From Fasciolopsis buskii (Eukaryota; Platyhelminthes; Trematoda; Plagiorchiida; Fasciolidae): a stretch of 64,000 nucleotides of DNA. Shown in pieces: positions 13,378 through 25,654 of the stretch. How positions within the stretch are numbered: the first letter of the stretch is position 1; the number at the start of each line of letters is the position of its first letter. The stretch spans positions 508,718 through 572,717 of the forward strand of contig LUCM01007344.1 of assembly GCA_008360955.1 (NCBI GenBank), read 5' to 3'. The notes under the pieces are model-generated. The model made no database searches. It was given only the letters and a program-made list of their open reading frames with translations, and was not told the origin of the DNA. The translations under genes were made by a program, and so were the position numbers.

Positions 13378-14817
13378 TTCGCCAACTTGTGTTTTCTCAG
13401 TGTGTTCAGTGGTAATTTTCAAAGAATTTAAAAGTAGTTTGGAACACTAACCTAATACAAACCTTGGGGTGTGAAGCATGATATTTTACGGGCAATATTG
13501 CAAAATTGCTAATATGCACCATGTATTCTGACAAATAGACTTTCTTATGAAAGCCCAGGTCTCAAGAAGAACAACTTATTCTTGTATTTCAAGGACGACC
13601 AGGTACTAGTAATGGCAGACTGTTTTCAGTTTAGAGTCAATTAACTGATCAAACTCAAATCTCTTGGCATAGCAGATTACCAGCACCTTGAACTGCACTT
13701 TGATAACACCAATTCTGTAGATCAAGTAATGCTACCCATCTAAATGAAAACTGCGTATCTATAACCAGTATAGCTATCCATGGTTTAAGTCCTAAGGAGT
13801 GGTCATGCAAACGATTGCAGTATTGGCACACATTTTACAATCCTTATTGTGCTGCTGCACATGTCACTCACGCATCTTTGGGTTCCTGGGTATCATTTAT
13901 CCTAATTTTCGTTTTTTCCAGGGCTAGACTGTGCGGTTTTCAGCAATCAGGTATTGGGATTTCAGAGCTTATTCGGATGTGGTTGAATTAAACTAAGTGA
14001 ATTTTATGGTACCGTATACAGAATTAGGAGCAACGTCGTCGCAATTGAGCTTTACGGGTATCAACATCAATATTTGCATTGTAACTACTCATGAGTAGTA
14101 AAACGTAAATCGCAGTTGTGATGTTTCACCAAAACAGCTGATGATTCAAAACCGGCTTCGACGTGCTTAATTGGATGCCTCGCTAGACATGGGGCACATT
14201 TGATGACTGGCTGGAGCCGAGAAAGTTTCATCCTCCATGCCCCTAGCACTGAAGTCAAAAAATTGGCGATATCCAAATAGTTACGAAATATGTCAAAATT
14301 ATCTAATTAACTCACCATTGACTTAAATTCGTCTTCAAGCGCGCGGAACAACTTGAAGTTGTACTGAAAGCCTTAAGGAAGACATGAAAATTACCAGTTG
14401 TACTTCCGATGTGCATAAACATTTGCGCATAGTTTAGTGTGGAACGTTCGTTCAGAATTTTAAAATAAAACAGCATATTTTTCCCAAAGGTGTTGCACCA
14501 ACCCGTTTCGATTCCCAAGTTTTCCCATCTTCGGACGCCTGCTATTTTTCCGACGGTGTGTAATGGTATGTAACTACCATATCAGCTAGAAGCCAAAATT
14601 TTTAAGTTGGTGAGTTGAAATCCAACAACTACATAACAGAACCTTTGAGGTAAAAGCTAATCCATCAAAGGTGATTCTGAATGTTCACTTATTTGACGCT
14701 AAAGGTTCCATGAAAGTCCCCTAGGTTAAGGAAATATCTCTCAATTTAAACTGGTGTCATCTCATACCTTCGAATCATTTAATTTTAGGCGTTTAGATAA
14801 TTTTCCAGATACATGTT

Positions 14818-15132
14818 TTATTTTGCAAAGGCCAACGGCCGTTTTACACGCAACTCTGTTGGTAGGGGTCGGTTATCACACTTTTTATTGAGGTAAGGTG
14901 TGACTGAGACATGTATCGGTCTTCCATGAGTGGTACCTTGAATCACGCCCACAATTAGGATCTCCTTTTTTACACTTTGGCATCTCGATTGAAGTATGGC
15001 AGGCCCGCTTATATCCCCATTTCCTCTAGACTTTGTCGTAAAAAGTGTTCCAGAGAACGGTTTTTCTGGCCCAGAAGACGGAGGAGCCGAACTCCTCTGA
15101 CAAAAGAGAAACTTTGGTTTAGAAAATGTCAC
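14818..15132 (-). other. Orphan open frame within DNALI1 intron, 104 codons
   Basis: ATG-to-stop frame on the strand opposite to DNALI1. The translation is polar and fairly even in composition (for example SRGNGDISGPAILQSR near the middle) but matches no family I know. It lies about 400 bases downstream, in - strand order, of another orphan frame at 15855-15526. The two could be exons of a nested gene, but I could not find convincing splice sites joining them. Confidence 0.15.
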
Positions 15133-15525
15133 TGACAGTTTTATTGGGCACCAACTGGACGGCTTGGTGATTGAATTATCGAACCTTAGAGTGCAAAATT
15201 GCTTTCAAAAGATCGGTAGGAGTTGCGCCTTCATTCACGTATTTAAGTACTAGTGATATTGAAGGAAAGATCACATCACGATTGTGACAGCCAGATTGAC
15301 TTTCGTGAACCCACGACATATGCGATATCGCCATAATATCTGGCCTCCTTTCAAGCGAAGAGTGTAAATGTGACGATTCACAGTGTTCTTTGCTAGACTT
15401 GCCCTCAGGGTTGAGGACCCTTCACTACTTTCTGCGTTCGACCGCCGATGTCTCCGAAATATTGATCAAATCTGATTGGAACAAAGGGTAAGCAAATGCA
15501 GAAAGGAACACTGCGCCTTACGTAC

Positions 15526-15855
15526 TCAGTTTGCATCGCCTTCTGGGGCTTGTGCACATATTACGTATGACTGTCCATCGTCCATCTTTTCGTACCCCTT
15601 TTGCGCGTGCTGAGCAAAGCTGGAAGGAGCAACCCTGGAGAGGGAGACTGACTTGACTTCTCTGTTATGCCCTAGAAGATTAAGATTGTCATTGTCTAGA
15701 GACCCTGAGACCCATGGCTCACAGTCTGAGTCAGCACTACGAATGCTGTTGCAGATACACTGTGACACTAATTCACCCAGATTTAGTAACTGGTTCGTGA
15801 TTAAGTGGAGTTTTATTCTTCGAGTTCCTATGTTAATCCTTGGAGTAGATGGCAC
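15526..15855 (-). other. Orphan open frame within DNALI1 intron, 109 codons
   Basis: ATG-to-stop frame with a protein-like composition (SADSDCEPWVSGSLDNDNLN around the middle). No domain is recognised. It ends with a TGA just before a GTACGT/GTAAGG-like sequence, so a splice donor is close by but lies after the stop in this frame. It may be a chance frame or a worn exon. Confidence 0.15.
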
Positions 15856-16366
15856 GTGAACTGGGGAAATTTAAATATTAACGATCCCAATCGAATCTCA
15901 TTCTGATTTATGGTTGGTAGGCAATAATAACTTCGTTTCATTTGTGAAGAAGAGTTATTTCTTGGCCAAAAGTCCTTAATTTCTCATCAGAGACACAATT
16001 CTTATGGTATAATGCATTTTTTGAATGGAGAATGTTGATTTAGAAGCATTCAGTTTGTTTTAGCTTAACTACTTTACTGAAAATAGGTTTCTTATTTCTC
16101 GACCATCAATTTAACCGGAATTTTGGAATTCGAACGAAACCGACTAGTTTTTTGATGACGGAAATATAATATGGGCGAAAGGAGTTTCTGGCCGCGAATG
16201 TGCTTCTGACCGTGACGCAAAAACTTGCTGCTCATCGTCTCTTTTCAAGCAGTTATTTGGATCCCATAGGTTGGAACTCAGGAAAAGGCAGAAGTTTTGC
16301 GAATCTAGATTCATCCACTACCGTAGTCGTATCCTTTTGTTTAGTGAAAAACTAATCCGTTTCACC

Positions 16367-16400
16367 ACTGTCACTGGTACACAACTGTCACTGGTACACA
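16367..16400. repeat. Tandem duplication of a 17-bp unit
   Basis: Two perfect head-to-tail copies of ACTGTCACTGGTACACA, followed by a degenerate partial third copy. Small local duplication in the DNALI1 intron. Confidence 0.9.
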
Positions 16401-17158
16401 ACTGCTACTGTGACTGTCTCATCTCCAATGAATGAGCAGGTCAAAATTGGGTACAGTGTGACGGCTGTTCTGATGACCTAAGTTCAGTCAGCAGCGATCA
16501 CTTTAAAATTTCTATATTTAGGACTAATTAGCTAGACTGGTTTATAATCTATTTTCCTAACCTTAAAATGTCAGTTTTGTGAGCCCCGAAGTAAAATTTA
16601 TGCGGATTCCCTTAACTGATGTATATCATGAGAAAACTGGTGCACTTGGATGACGAAGTTCAGTGGGAATGGCTGAAGATGAAAAGACCCATCCCTACTC
16701 GATGTGAACAGCCAGCGATGTTGAATAAAACCTCCTACTCCTGTTGGTACGCCTCGCGATAGCATTAGCTCAACTCAGTTCAGCTCATATCACCTGTAGC
16801 GCTGCTCTAATTTGGTCCGGGCCTGGCCACTGCCTTGCAGCGCCATCTACCTGGAGTCAAATTGAAGATGACAGCAACCGGTAAAAAAATCTGGTAGCTG
16901 AAAAAGTATCTGAGTCCAAGATCTCTCCTAATATAGTCATTCTGGACAACTCTGTTTATCAAATGAATAATGAATTAGTTTGGTGTAGAAGTTATGTTGA
17001 TGAGGCCTTGGTTTCCATTCTGCGGCAGCGTCATTCGGTTTTGATTAAGTGGCCCCACACCAGATCCATACAGTGACCCTGTTCCAAAGTACTGACTAGC
17101 CCATCTATCCCATAAAATATGGAGGATAATGATGAGCTTTAGGACTTACTCACTCACA

Positions 17159-17172
17159 CTCTCTCTCTCTCC
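17159..17172. repeat. Short (CT)n run
   Basis: About seven CT units in the DNALI1 intron, next to CACTCACACT; low-complexity pyrimidine tract. Confidence 0.8.
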
Positions 17173-19041
17173 CAGTGAGTTCATTTTAGCCTGCACGGAT
17201 AACCGTCGGACACCATACATCCACACTACCGTAACCAAGCGCATTTCTTCATGAGAATACTGACTCCAAAAGCACTTAGTTCCACTTTGGAATTTATAAA
17301 AGTTCAGTGACTCATGATGGGGCTAGTAAATTTCTAAGCTGCAATTCGTAGACGCGCTGTACTTTTACTCTCATTTGATTGCGATCGCACAGTACTCAAC
17401 GTTCGTCGTACAAACAACAGTTGGTTGATTTGAGTTCCCTTAATATCACTCGTTCTCACTCATCGAAATGGGTGCTAATCGGATTAAATCGGAACAATGA
17501 CTACAGGCTCTTCCGCCGCTAAGCAGCAGCTGGGCACCGTTTAGTATATCTGGATTTTTCTTAGCGGCTGTTTAGTGAGTTGTAATGCACCAGTACACTT
17601 CGCCACTGAAATTTTACGGAAATTCGCACCCGTTTATCCGGTCAAGATATCGGTCCACACGATTCACAATGATGAGCCAAAAATGCGTCCATTTTCCAAC
17701 ACGGGCCAAGGCTGCAAACAACAATCCTAGGTTAATAAACAATTCCTAGAGGCTGCTACCTGACGGAAAACCCTGTATCTGGTCGGGTTTGCCCCAGAGT
17801 TTCTCTGTACACTGCGTTTAACTTATTAAACGGTGTGATTCTTCCCAGAATTGCTTATTTCACAAACTGAATACGGTGAGGCCGAGTAGGTTCACTTTGT
17901 ACAATCTACTCATTTCATATCATGCTCCGAACCATTGAAATTGGAATTTTAAAACAGAAAATTGCAGTCCCTTGCGAAGATTTAAAGCACACGCTTTTGA
18001 TGCGCTACCAGCTGATTTCGAAGAAGCACCACACCCCAAACGAATCAGTGAATAAATCAACATGCGACAAAACCACCTGAAACAGATTAAACTGATTTGT
18101 GGATCTGAGCAGCAGGAGGCTCGATATGTCATCTAGACGAATCAGTTTTCAATGTACACATCCAGCATACCACCGAAAATGATAGAACCACTGTCTCGTT
18201 GTTTCATCGGTATATGGAATCATCCGCAATGTACGTCCGTCGGGTCCTAAAAGGAATGTTGTGTTGAATGAGTGTGTTGCGCCTTTTAATGAACAGTTGT
18301 CCCCAACCAGGAACCATTCATTTGACGCGTAAATGTCTGCATGGTGAATCACCTGGGCGGAAACTGTTCGAACTGAAGATTAAGTAATTGGATGTGCTTC
18401 AAGAAACTTATGATCGCACAATGTCAGTAGTCTGTTCATCAATGAAAACATGGGAGCAGCACAGTATTGTTTTGTTCGTTAGTTTAATCATTTTCAGCTG
18501 CAATTTGGATCTAGCCTTACCAAAACGTACCGCATAAATCCAAGGCGATATCATATAGAGCCGAGGTATTCCAGAGCTAATCGATCATCTCTAGGTCCCG
18601 CTGAATTTCGGACCTGTCGCTTCTGGACCGCAACAGATAATTCCTTACAAGTCACCTGAAGCAGCATATGGTGCATTCATTGTGTTGTGTTTCTACTGCG
18701 TGATGAACGGACTCCGGGGGAGGCCAAATGACTCATTTTGAAGCTTGATAAGACAATTTCTTAATTCTCGATCTACTTTATCATGTCTTGAAGGTTTGGC
18801 TGCTAGTAGAATTTCGAGACAGTAAAGCACAGTTTCGTCGTCTTGCATGATAAAAACATGCAGGTCCTGTAGTCCGTACCACCGCCTGGAAATTGCCAAC
18901 CTGGAAATGTATTGACAAATTTGTGCTCACCTTAAGACAAACTTAAATTTAAAGCAAGGTTAACTTGAATGGGAAGCGCTAGGTAAATGGAACTGACAGA
19001 AATAACTAACTAAACTTTTATTTTTCAATTCCTTATTTCAG

Positions 19042-19440
19042 GTGTTTGATGAGCTAATTCGTCAACTGACCATACACTGCGCAGAACGTGGTCTATTGCT
19101 CCTCCGGGTGCGAAACGAAGTGGCAACCACACTGGCCGCACTGCAGTCAATATATGCGTCCGGTGTCGTCTTCGGACTGCAAAAATCGCTGGCACGTGAA
19201 GCGGACCGAAATCGTCAGACGGCACGGATTAGACAACTTGAAGAGGATATTACTCATTTACGCAAAAAAATTCAAATTGAAGCTCTGAACTGCCGTGCTC
19301 TGGAGGAGAAAGAAGCAAATCGTCTGGCTGCTGCCACCAGGCGTGCCGAAGACGATGTGAACTTTTTGCGTAAAGGTCATGATCAGCTGAAGGCTCAGTT
19401 GGAGGACATATTGAATCAATTCAAATTAGTGTCGCCGTAG
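19042..19440 (+). CDS. DNALI1: DNALI1 / p28 axonemal dynein light intermediate chain, coding exon 2
   Basis: Second and last coding exon (residues 154-285 plus TAG). It starts right after TTATTTCAG and continues the family sequence at VFDELIRQLTIHCAERGLLL (154-173), where vertebrate p28 has a nearly identical CFDELIREVTINCAERGLLL. LRVRNE follows at 174-179, then a long Arg/Glu/Lys/Ala-rich heptad region (about 195-275) that is the coiled coil of the family, then the conserved HDQLKAQLEDIL (266-277). No frameshift or internal stop is seen, so the gene looks intact. No AATAAA was found in the roughly 450 bases after the stop, so the 3' end is not placed. A (CAGA)n microsatellite begins 70 bases after the stop and probably lies in the 3' UTR. 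Confidence 0.96.
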   Translation: MFDELIRQLTIHCAERGLLLLRVRNEVATTLAALQSIYASGVVFGLQKSLAREADRNRQTARIRQLEEDITHLRKKIQIEALNCRALEEKEANRLAAATRRAEDDVNFLRKGHDQLKAQLEDILNQFKLVSP

Positions 19441-19509
19441 GCACTAATGGTTACCCTTACCATTGATTTGAAACCATTTGTGGTTAAGCCATGCATACGG
19501 AGAGACACA

Positions 19510-19528
19510 CACAGACAGACAGACAGTC

Positions 19529-19619
<91 letters not shown>
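19510..19619. repeat. (CAGA)n tetranucleotide microsatellite
   Basis: About 27 tandem CAGA units (TCTG on the other strand) with one substitution near 19527. It creates long artefactual open frames on both strands (Asp-Arg-Gln-Thr repeats on +, Ser-Val-Cys-Leu repeats on -), which are not genes. It begins 70 bases after the DNALI1 stop, so it is likely transcribed in the 3' UTR. Confidence 0.98.
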
Positions 19620-22600
19620 ATATACACAACGATAAATGAGTGTTTGGTTGATATTAGAATGAATAGAATGGACAACAGGCACAGACTGTGAGATGACAGC
19701 ATTTCTTTTAATCTTCTCCATCGAGCACTTAAAACACGTCAGTTGACGTTAGAACGAGACAAGGAGCAATACGATGGAGAACAGTGTCGACAAATTCAAG
19801 AAAATGCTTGGCGAAAGCCGATTGGCTAAAACTAGGGAAAACAGACATTGTAGATCAACAGCCTGACGCACAGTGATGGCTTCAGGCTATTGGTTGATGA
19901 AGCCTAATGAAAGGTTAATAGTCTCGGTTTACGGTGCCCTAGAAACACCTGATATCGTAATATCTTTATGCACTCAGCAAATCCGAGTAAACCTTTATTT
20001 TGAAGGGACTTTTCAGGATAAAAAGAGTTCCCTAAGACCATGGTCAACAATTTACAGCAGCCTTGGCCGACTGTTCGCTTGGCAAATATTTATGTCTATC
20101 AGTCAGTCATTCAGACGTTCACGGAAGCCCTAGATTCATCCGGCGAACCACCTTTCAGATTAAGGCAAAATCTCCTGGTTTGTTGGGACCTCGCAAATTT
20201 TGGTACGGGCTGGATACCTGACCCATCATTGGATGCTATGTACTATTACTTCTTTGCCCGTTGCCAAAACCTCCAAAGAATCGGGTCTTGCATTTAGTGG
20301 GGATCTAGTCACAGCAAGAATACTTCTTAATGATATGCCAACACTTTGGATGACCTACAAGAGGACACAAGTAGGCCAAATAGTTTATCTGCGTGGATGA
20401 AAACCTTACTGCATATTATGCCAACAATATTATGACAAAGCCGAATAGAGTATAAACTGAATCGTCTTGCCTGACCCGAATCCCTGTGGTTTAAATTTGG
20501 AAAAAATTGGTATCATTAATCTAGCCAAGAGATTGCTGATGTTATCGTAGATACGTTTAGGTCAAGAATGTCGCATTTACTGTATCATGGTTCGAAGATA
20601 ACATTTAGTCGTGAAGACAGATATCAGCCACTTCGGCGCTGATCCAGATGATGCACCTCTGCAGCAATATTTGTGCCCTGTGAAACTGCCGAATTGGTTG
20701 CGAGGTTTTTATTAAATCAAATTTTCGTGGGTAATTTATCCATGTCTTAATCAAAAAGCAGCATTCAACTCAATCGACTTCTGCAGCCTTTTGGTACTGA
20801 TTCTCATCGAAAGTTTTCCCATTGGAATTCATTCCTTTTGCATTGCTTGTGTGCGAACGCCCGAAACCAAGTTTGTGCTTAAGGTGGTATTTCCCCTTGT
20901 ACAGTATGATAAATAGTGACAACGATAGTTTTCATACAATAAGTTCCTTGAACTAGATTATTTTAAACTTATTCTTCTTATGACTGAAAATCTAGTTAGG
21001 TTTTGGTCATTCATTGTTAGCATTATTCAAAGCTCACCATTGTTCGTACTTCATTTTGCATCTTAAGAATGTGAAGTCCTATTGCGAGACAGGATTGGCT
21101 AGAAGCCAAACCCTGTTACGTTGGAGAAAATGTGGATTAGTTTTGTTGTCCGTGCAGTAGGGCTTTACCAGCTGGTTCTGTATAAGAAAAAATGTCGTTG
21201 CATAAGCAGGCGACTTCAGCGAATTTCGAGGCGTCCGAGGCGTCTGTATGACACATGATCAGAGGTCGAGTGTACACTAATAGTAAAATTAGTTCTGTTT
21301 TACAGCTGACGAATAAGACTCTTGAGGATTGAACTAGAAAGGCTGTCGCTGCTCGAACATCGGTAGCTCACCAGTGGGAGGCTAGCGCTTGCATTTTTCT
21401 GGGTTTGGACGTAAACTACTGAACCATGGAGCTCCACATATAAAGACTAGATTGAATTTAAATGTTCAGATTTGTTCCACATTCCGCCGATTTATCCCCT
21501 CAGTGTATTCTGTTTTCCCGAGCAAATCTTTCATGGAAGATCGGTCAGGGCTTCCGGCCCATGAGGTCAAAGTTTGAAATCTTTCATCATTGGACTGGTC
21601 GGGTTAAAATCATTCATATTTCTGGATTGTGATACGCAAGGTCTACACGATGGAGCGACTGTAGGATCTAATTAGCATGACTAAACTTTGCTGTCAACGG
21701 AATTCTCGCTTTAGTAATTTTTCATCATTTATCCTTCACCTTTTTGGGACCGGATATTTTGACGCAACTGGTCAGAAGGCATCAGCTGTTAGTACTGTTG
21801 ACACCGTCATGCCCAGTACTCTTTAGCTGAAAATAAACGGTACGAACTGTTCCTCCTATGAAGTATTTTACTAAATCAACAAAACCCAACAGTACTTCAG
21901 ATGAATCAACCTAGATGCGGTTTCATTCCCATTGGATTTTGATCGGCCGTAAAAACATTCGTTTGAACATTTGCCACTGTTCACTTATTTAGCCGCACAT
22001 TTGTAGTACACATTGATTCTTCTTAAGCTCGTAAAGCGTGCCCATCCCCTGCGTATCCCAACCCAGCTATTGACACTCGGATTTGGCAGACAAGGGTATG
22101 TTGATGCTACTTTGGACAGGGTCACAAATCTGACAGCGGGCACATCTTGTCTTTCTGTCGCATCAACGCCCCTCTATTCATTCACATCACACACGTGCTG
22201 TTTTTGCGTACGCACACACGTACGGGTTCAGTGGGCCAAGTTGGGGTGGCGGATGAAGTTGAAAAGTCAGGTATGGGACAGACACATCTTAAGTTCACGT
22301 ACCTAATGTGCGTTGTTTAACCATGCGCAGGTATGTGTGCTTAAGGCAGGGGTCACCCACCCACTACTGAATCCAAAACGCGTGTGAAACAGCAGGGAAG
22401 AAGGCATAAAAGTCACAACACAACTCGTCTACGTAAATGCAAACAAGGCAAGAAATGGGATTATCTAGAAGACAAGAAAATGACGGCTGTGAAAAATTAC
22501 CGTAAACTGTTCAATCGTCTGATTGTTTTGATCATTCCATTTGGAGGTTAGTTGAAAACTCGAGAAAATGAGGTTAGGTAATAGGGGGGCTAGTGCCGCC

Positions 22601-24964
22601 CGAGAAGTTCCGTCAGCGCTTAATAATTTTTGCTCATAAGCCTGAAGCGTTGGGCTGTGCCACGCGTCTGAACGCCTGCTCAGTCTAGGAGTACTGGCAG
22701 GTCACATTTTTGATGGATAACTGATTCGGGTTTGTAAGCAATGGGCAACCATAAACAGTAAAAAGCAGATTTTGTAGCGCTAAATTTCAAGTCCTCGTAA
22801 TAATCCACCCAAACGAATTACCCGCTACGGGTTCGGATAAGACAACCAACCAGTGATTTGCTGACTCGATGCTGGCTAGTGAAAAATAAGACTGTTAACT
22901 TTCCTACATGCATTCAGCTGGTAGACAGTTATTAACGCGATTCTGGTCCAAGCCGATTGAATTTACCATTCCTTAGGCTTCTGTGACGGAAATATATAAG
23001 CGACGAGACGCTTTGGTAATAAAATCCAAGCCTTTTTAACTGTTTACTATTCCAGACAGGTTTAGACAATAGATTTATTTGAGTACTGCGGATATGAGTG
23101 TCAGAGTGATTCGGTACTTCCTGACAAAAATCTAATGTTCGCGACGAATAAGGAATTCAGTTTAACCGCCTCAACAAATGACAAAGTAATTTTGCTTTCT
23201 GGTTTCCATTTTGGTTCGTAACGAACTGGGAGATAAGCAAATCGAAATAGAAAATACACACGTTTATGCAACATTTTGCAGATGCGTTTAACTCAATCGG
23301 GTTCAAGAAACGATCATGTCTCCATTTTATCATCTCTGTGGTTAGGTGGCGTCTATCAGACTATTTTATGATTACGAAAGGAATTGTAAAACAGAACTCC
23401 TAAGAGCAAATTAATTTAATTCTTTTTGGAACCACTCCTCACCGAGGGATCAGTTCACTCCATCACCATCATCAAACAAGCCCTTCAACGGAAGGTCAGC
23501 CCCGTGCAAATAAACACCCAGTTTTATTTCAAGTGACGGTGACCATAGATCGATAGTGGGCCTCGACGCTAAGTAAGCCTTATCGGAACTGGTTCACATC
23601 TTCAACTGACCATGAAAGAAGCATCCCGTATCTTATGGGTTGATATGCAGAATACCTGTCGAAGGGTGCCGTTGTGTGTGCTGGTGGAGGATGGGACAGA
23701 TCTTCAAACCTCTCTGGGGCTTCCGTTGATACAAATGCTACTGGGAGGATTTGGTTGGTAGAAAGTCGAATGTAGACAAGAACCAATTTTCCACTCAGTG
23801 TTAGCATTGAGATCACCAGCAGAAAACACCAGAACATTGCACAGCTGCTTCATTCTCGTTAGAAATTGACAGCAGCAAACGTACATTTCTGTACACCTTA
23901 AGCTCAAATACAAGTTTGATGGCAATGAATCTAAAGTCACAAACGAGCCTATTCACCCGAGGTTCGAAATATTTTATTGACCATGAAAGTCACGTGATAC
24001 GGCCCTCATTTGTCACTGACCTCCGACAGCCCATAGATTGTCGTTCACAGAGCGATGAATACCGCATGTGTGAGATGGCAAAAAGAAGTCACTAGAATTT
24101 CAGCTGAATTGTTAGGAGCGTGAATGGTTGATAAGCCCATTTAAGAATCAGATTGTATTGGTTTTTCTTCTCAGACTTGTGTCCCCTTTATGAAGGTTAA
24201 ACTTGCATGATCGACAAAAATCACCCGACGAATCACCATGTGATTCTTGGGTAGACTTATCATCCATTCACACTCCTAACAATTAAAATGAGATTCTAGT
24301 GAGAAACTAAGAAAGAAGCGCACTATTATAGGGATCGCCGGACAGAAGAATACCGGGTACGCATACCTGAAGAGCGGCGATAAGAGCGAAACCGGTCGTG
24401 TGCTTCCGGGGAGGTTTTGTTCACCCGAGCATATGCGAAACATACTACTGAGAACAAATAAACATTATTTACCCTAACAACAGCAAGTGGAAAGTGTTAG
24501 CCATGAAAAAGCCACGGTCGTTCATAGTCCAAGCGCTGATTAGGGTCTTGTGAGCATATCATCCAGGTGGTTGCTAACAAACCTGCTGAAGCAGATCTCT
24601 GGTGCTTCCGCATTATCTACAGCGAGTTAAACAACGGTGACAGTTTGGTGAATTATTCTCTTCAAATGAACTTCATAATATTCAAATATCTTTGCTAATG
24701 GCATAGCAGTGTTCATGGTTTGGCGCAGGATATTTGGTCGGCAGAAAATCGTTAATCTGGGCAAACGGCGTTCCGCTGACCACCTATCTCATCCATATGG
24801 TGCATTTGCTCTTTCCCATTTGCTTTCAACGTGACGAACCGCGGACAGTCAAATGTGAATTCCATACATTAAAAGTTCATTACTTGCTCTTCCGTACGAA
24901 CAGGTGAGAAAACAATGAAATACTTCCCAGTTCAGTTTGCAGACGGTTTTAAATCTACCTGCTT

Positions 24965-25297
24965 TCATCTAAATTTGTGCATACCTAAAGTTACAGCCGG
25001 CATGTTTTCGCATTTATCACGTCCATTCCACCTTCCAGCATGCCAATTTCTACTCGAGAAACCGCCTGCCACTTTCGCCAGATTCTTTTTCATTTCACGG
25101 CTGTTGATTTTCTCATCTAGTGGGATGTCAGTTGGAGTACCGCACGTGTGTAAGCAAGACTTAATTACTCGTCCAGTACGACAATGTATGAAGAGCATGG
25201 AAAGTAAAATTAGGGAGGTCAGGGCAAATACAAAATAGGCGTGCTGGAGTGTTTTCAATCGGAAAACAAGGACCATGACTTCAATGTAAGAATACAA
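24965..25297 (-). other. Orphan open frame with N-terminal hydrophobic segment, possible secreted or membrane peptide
   Basis: 110 codons from ATG. Residues about 25-45 (AYFVFALTSLILLSMLFIHC) form one strong hydrophobic stretch that could be a signal anchor or, from a later start, a signal peptide. The rest is polar, with a dibasic KK (MKKNLAKVAGG) and then RNWHAGRWNGRDK, where Gly-Arg could be an amidation and cleavage site. That layout recalls neuropeptide precursors, but I recognise no known peptide family, and the opposite strand is also open for 107 codons here (24915-25238). Function unknown; it may be a chance frame. Confidence 0.2.
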
Positions 25298-25654
25298 CCG
25301 TGTCTTGGTTTCGCTAATCTGACGGGAATTGATATGTCGAGGTTGTAGAGGTTTTCTTTCTTTTACTACCCTTGTCCTTTGTGTTGTACCGCGATCGATG
25401 AGCCAGTGAGCTGTCCACCAACATCCGCAAGCAATTAAATCCAGTTATAATTGTCTTGTTCTCTATTCAACCTTCCTCCAAGACAAATCTATTCTAGTCG
25501 CAACAAAACATTTTAATCTCAATAGCAGTTTCTGCTAAAAAGCAAAATTTCCACTGATTCAATGACGGGAAGTTTTCTTGTAAGTATTGAAACCAGTTTA
25601 GCATATGAGCAGACCGATCACTGCTATCCATTCCTAACCCAAACCCAGTTACTC

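Larger units (their letters stand above)
7547..19041 (+). other. DNALI1 intron, about 11.5 kb, phase 0
   Basis: Begins GTAACT and ends with a pyrimidine-rich TTCCTTATTTCAG. No coding part of DNALI1 is missing between the exons: residues SQ at the end of exon 1 run straight into VFDELIR, as in other p28 proteins. The intron contains the 350-bp palindrome at 13028-13377, a 17-bp tandem repeat at 16367, a short CT run at 17159, a short GAT run at 11895, and two unexplained - strand open frames at 14818-15132 and 15526-15855. The remainder shows nothing I recognise. Confidence 0.9.
19441..25654. other. Region after DNALI1, no recognisable gene
   Basis: Apart from the (CAGA)n repeat at its left end and the - strand orphan frame at 24965-25297, this 6 kb shows only short open frames broken by stops. 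The frames at 19873-20400 (+) overlap in different registers, which fits chance or very worn sequence. Frames at 22013-22306 and 23580-23940 match nothing I know. Confidence 0.5.

Noticed and set aside
19025..19288. Open frames at 19025-19225 (-) and 19088-19288 (+)
   Set aside because: Out-of-register shadows of DNALI1 exon 2.
19444..19721. Five overlapping open frames on both strands with repeating Cys-Leu-Ser-Val or Asp-Arg-Gln-Thr
   Set aside because: They are direct translations of the (CAGA)n microsatellite, which has no stop codon in any frame; not genes.
20040..20400. Overlapping + strand frames that together read as one protein-like stretch
   Set aside because: Needs register changes, has no recognisable domain, and composition alone is not enough.
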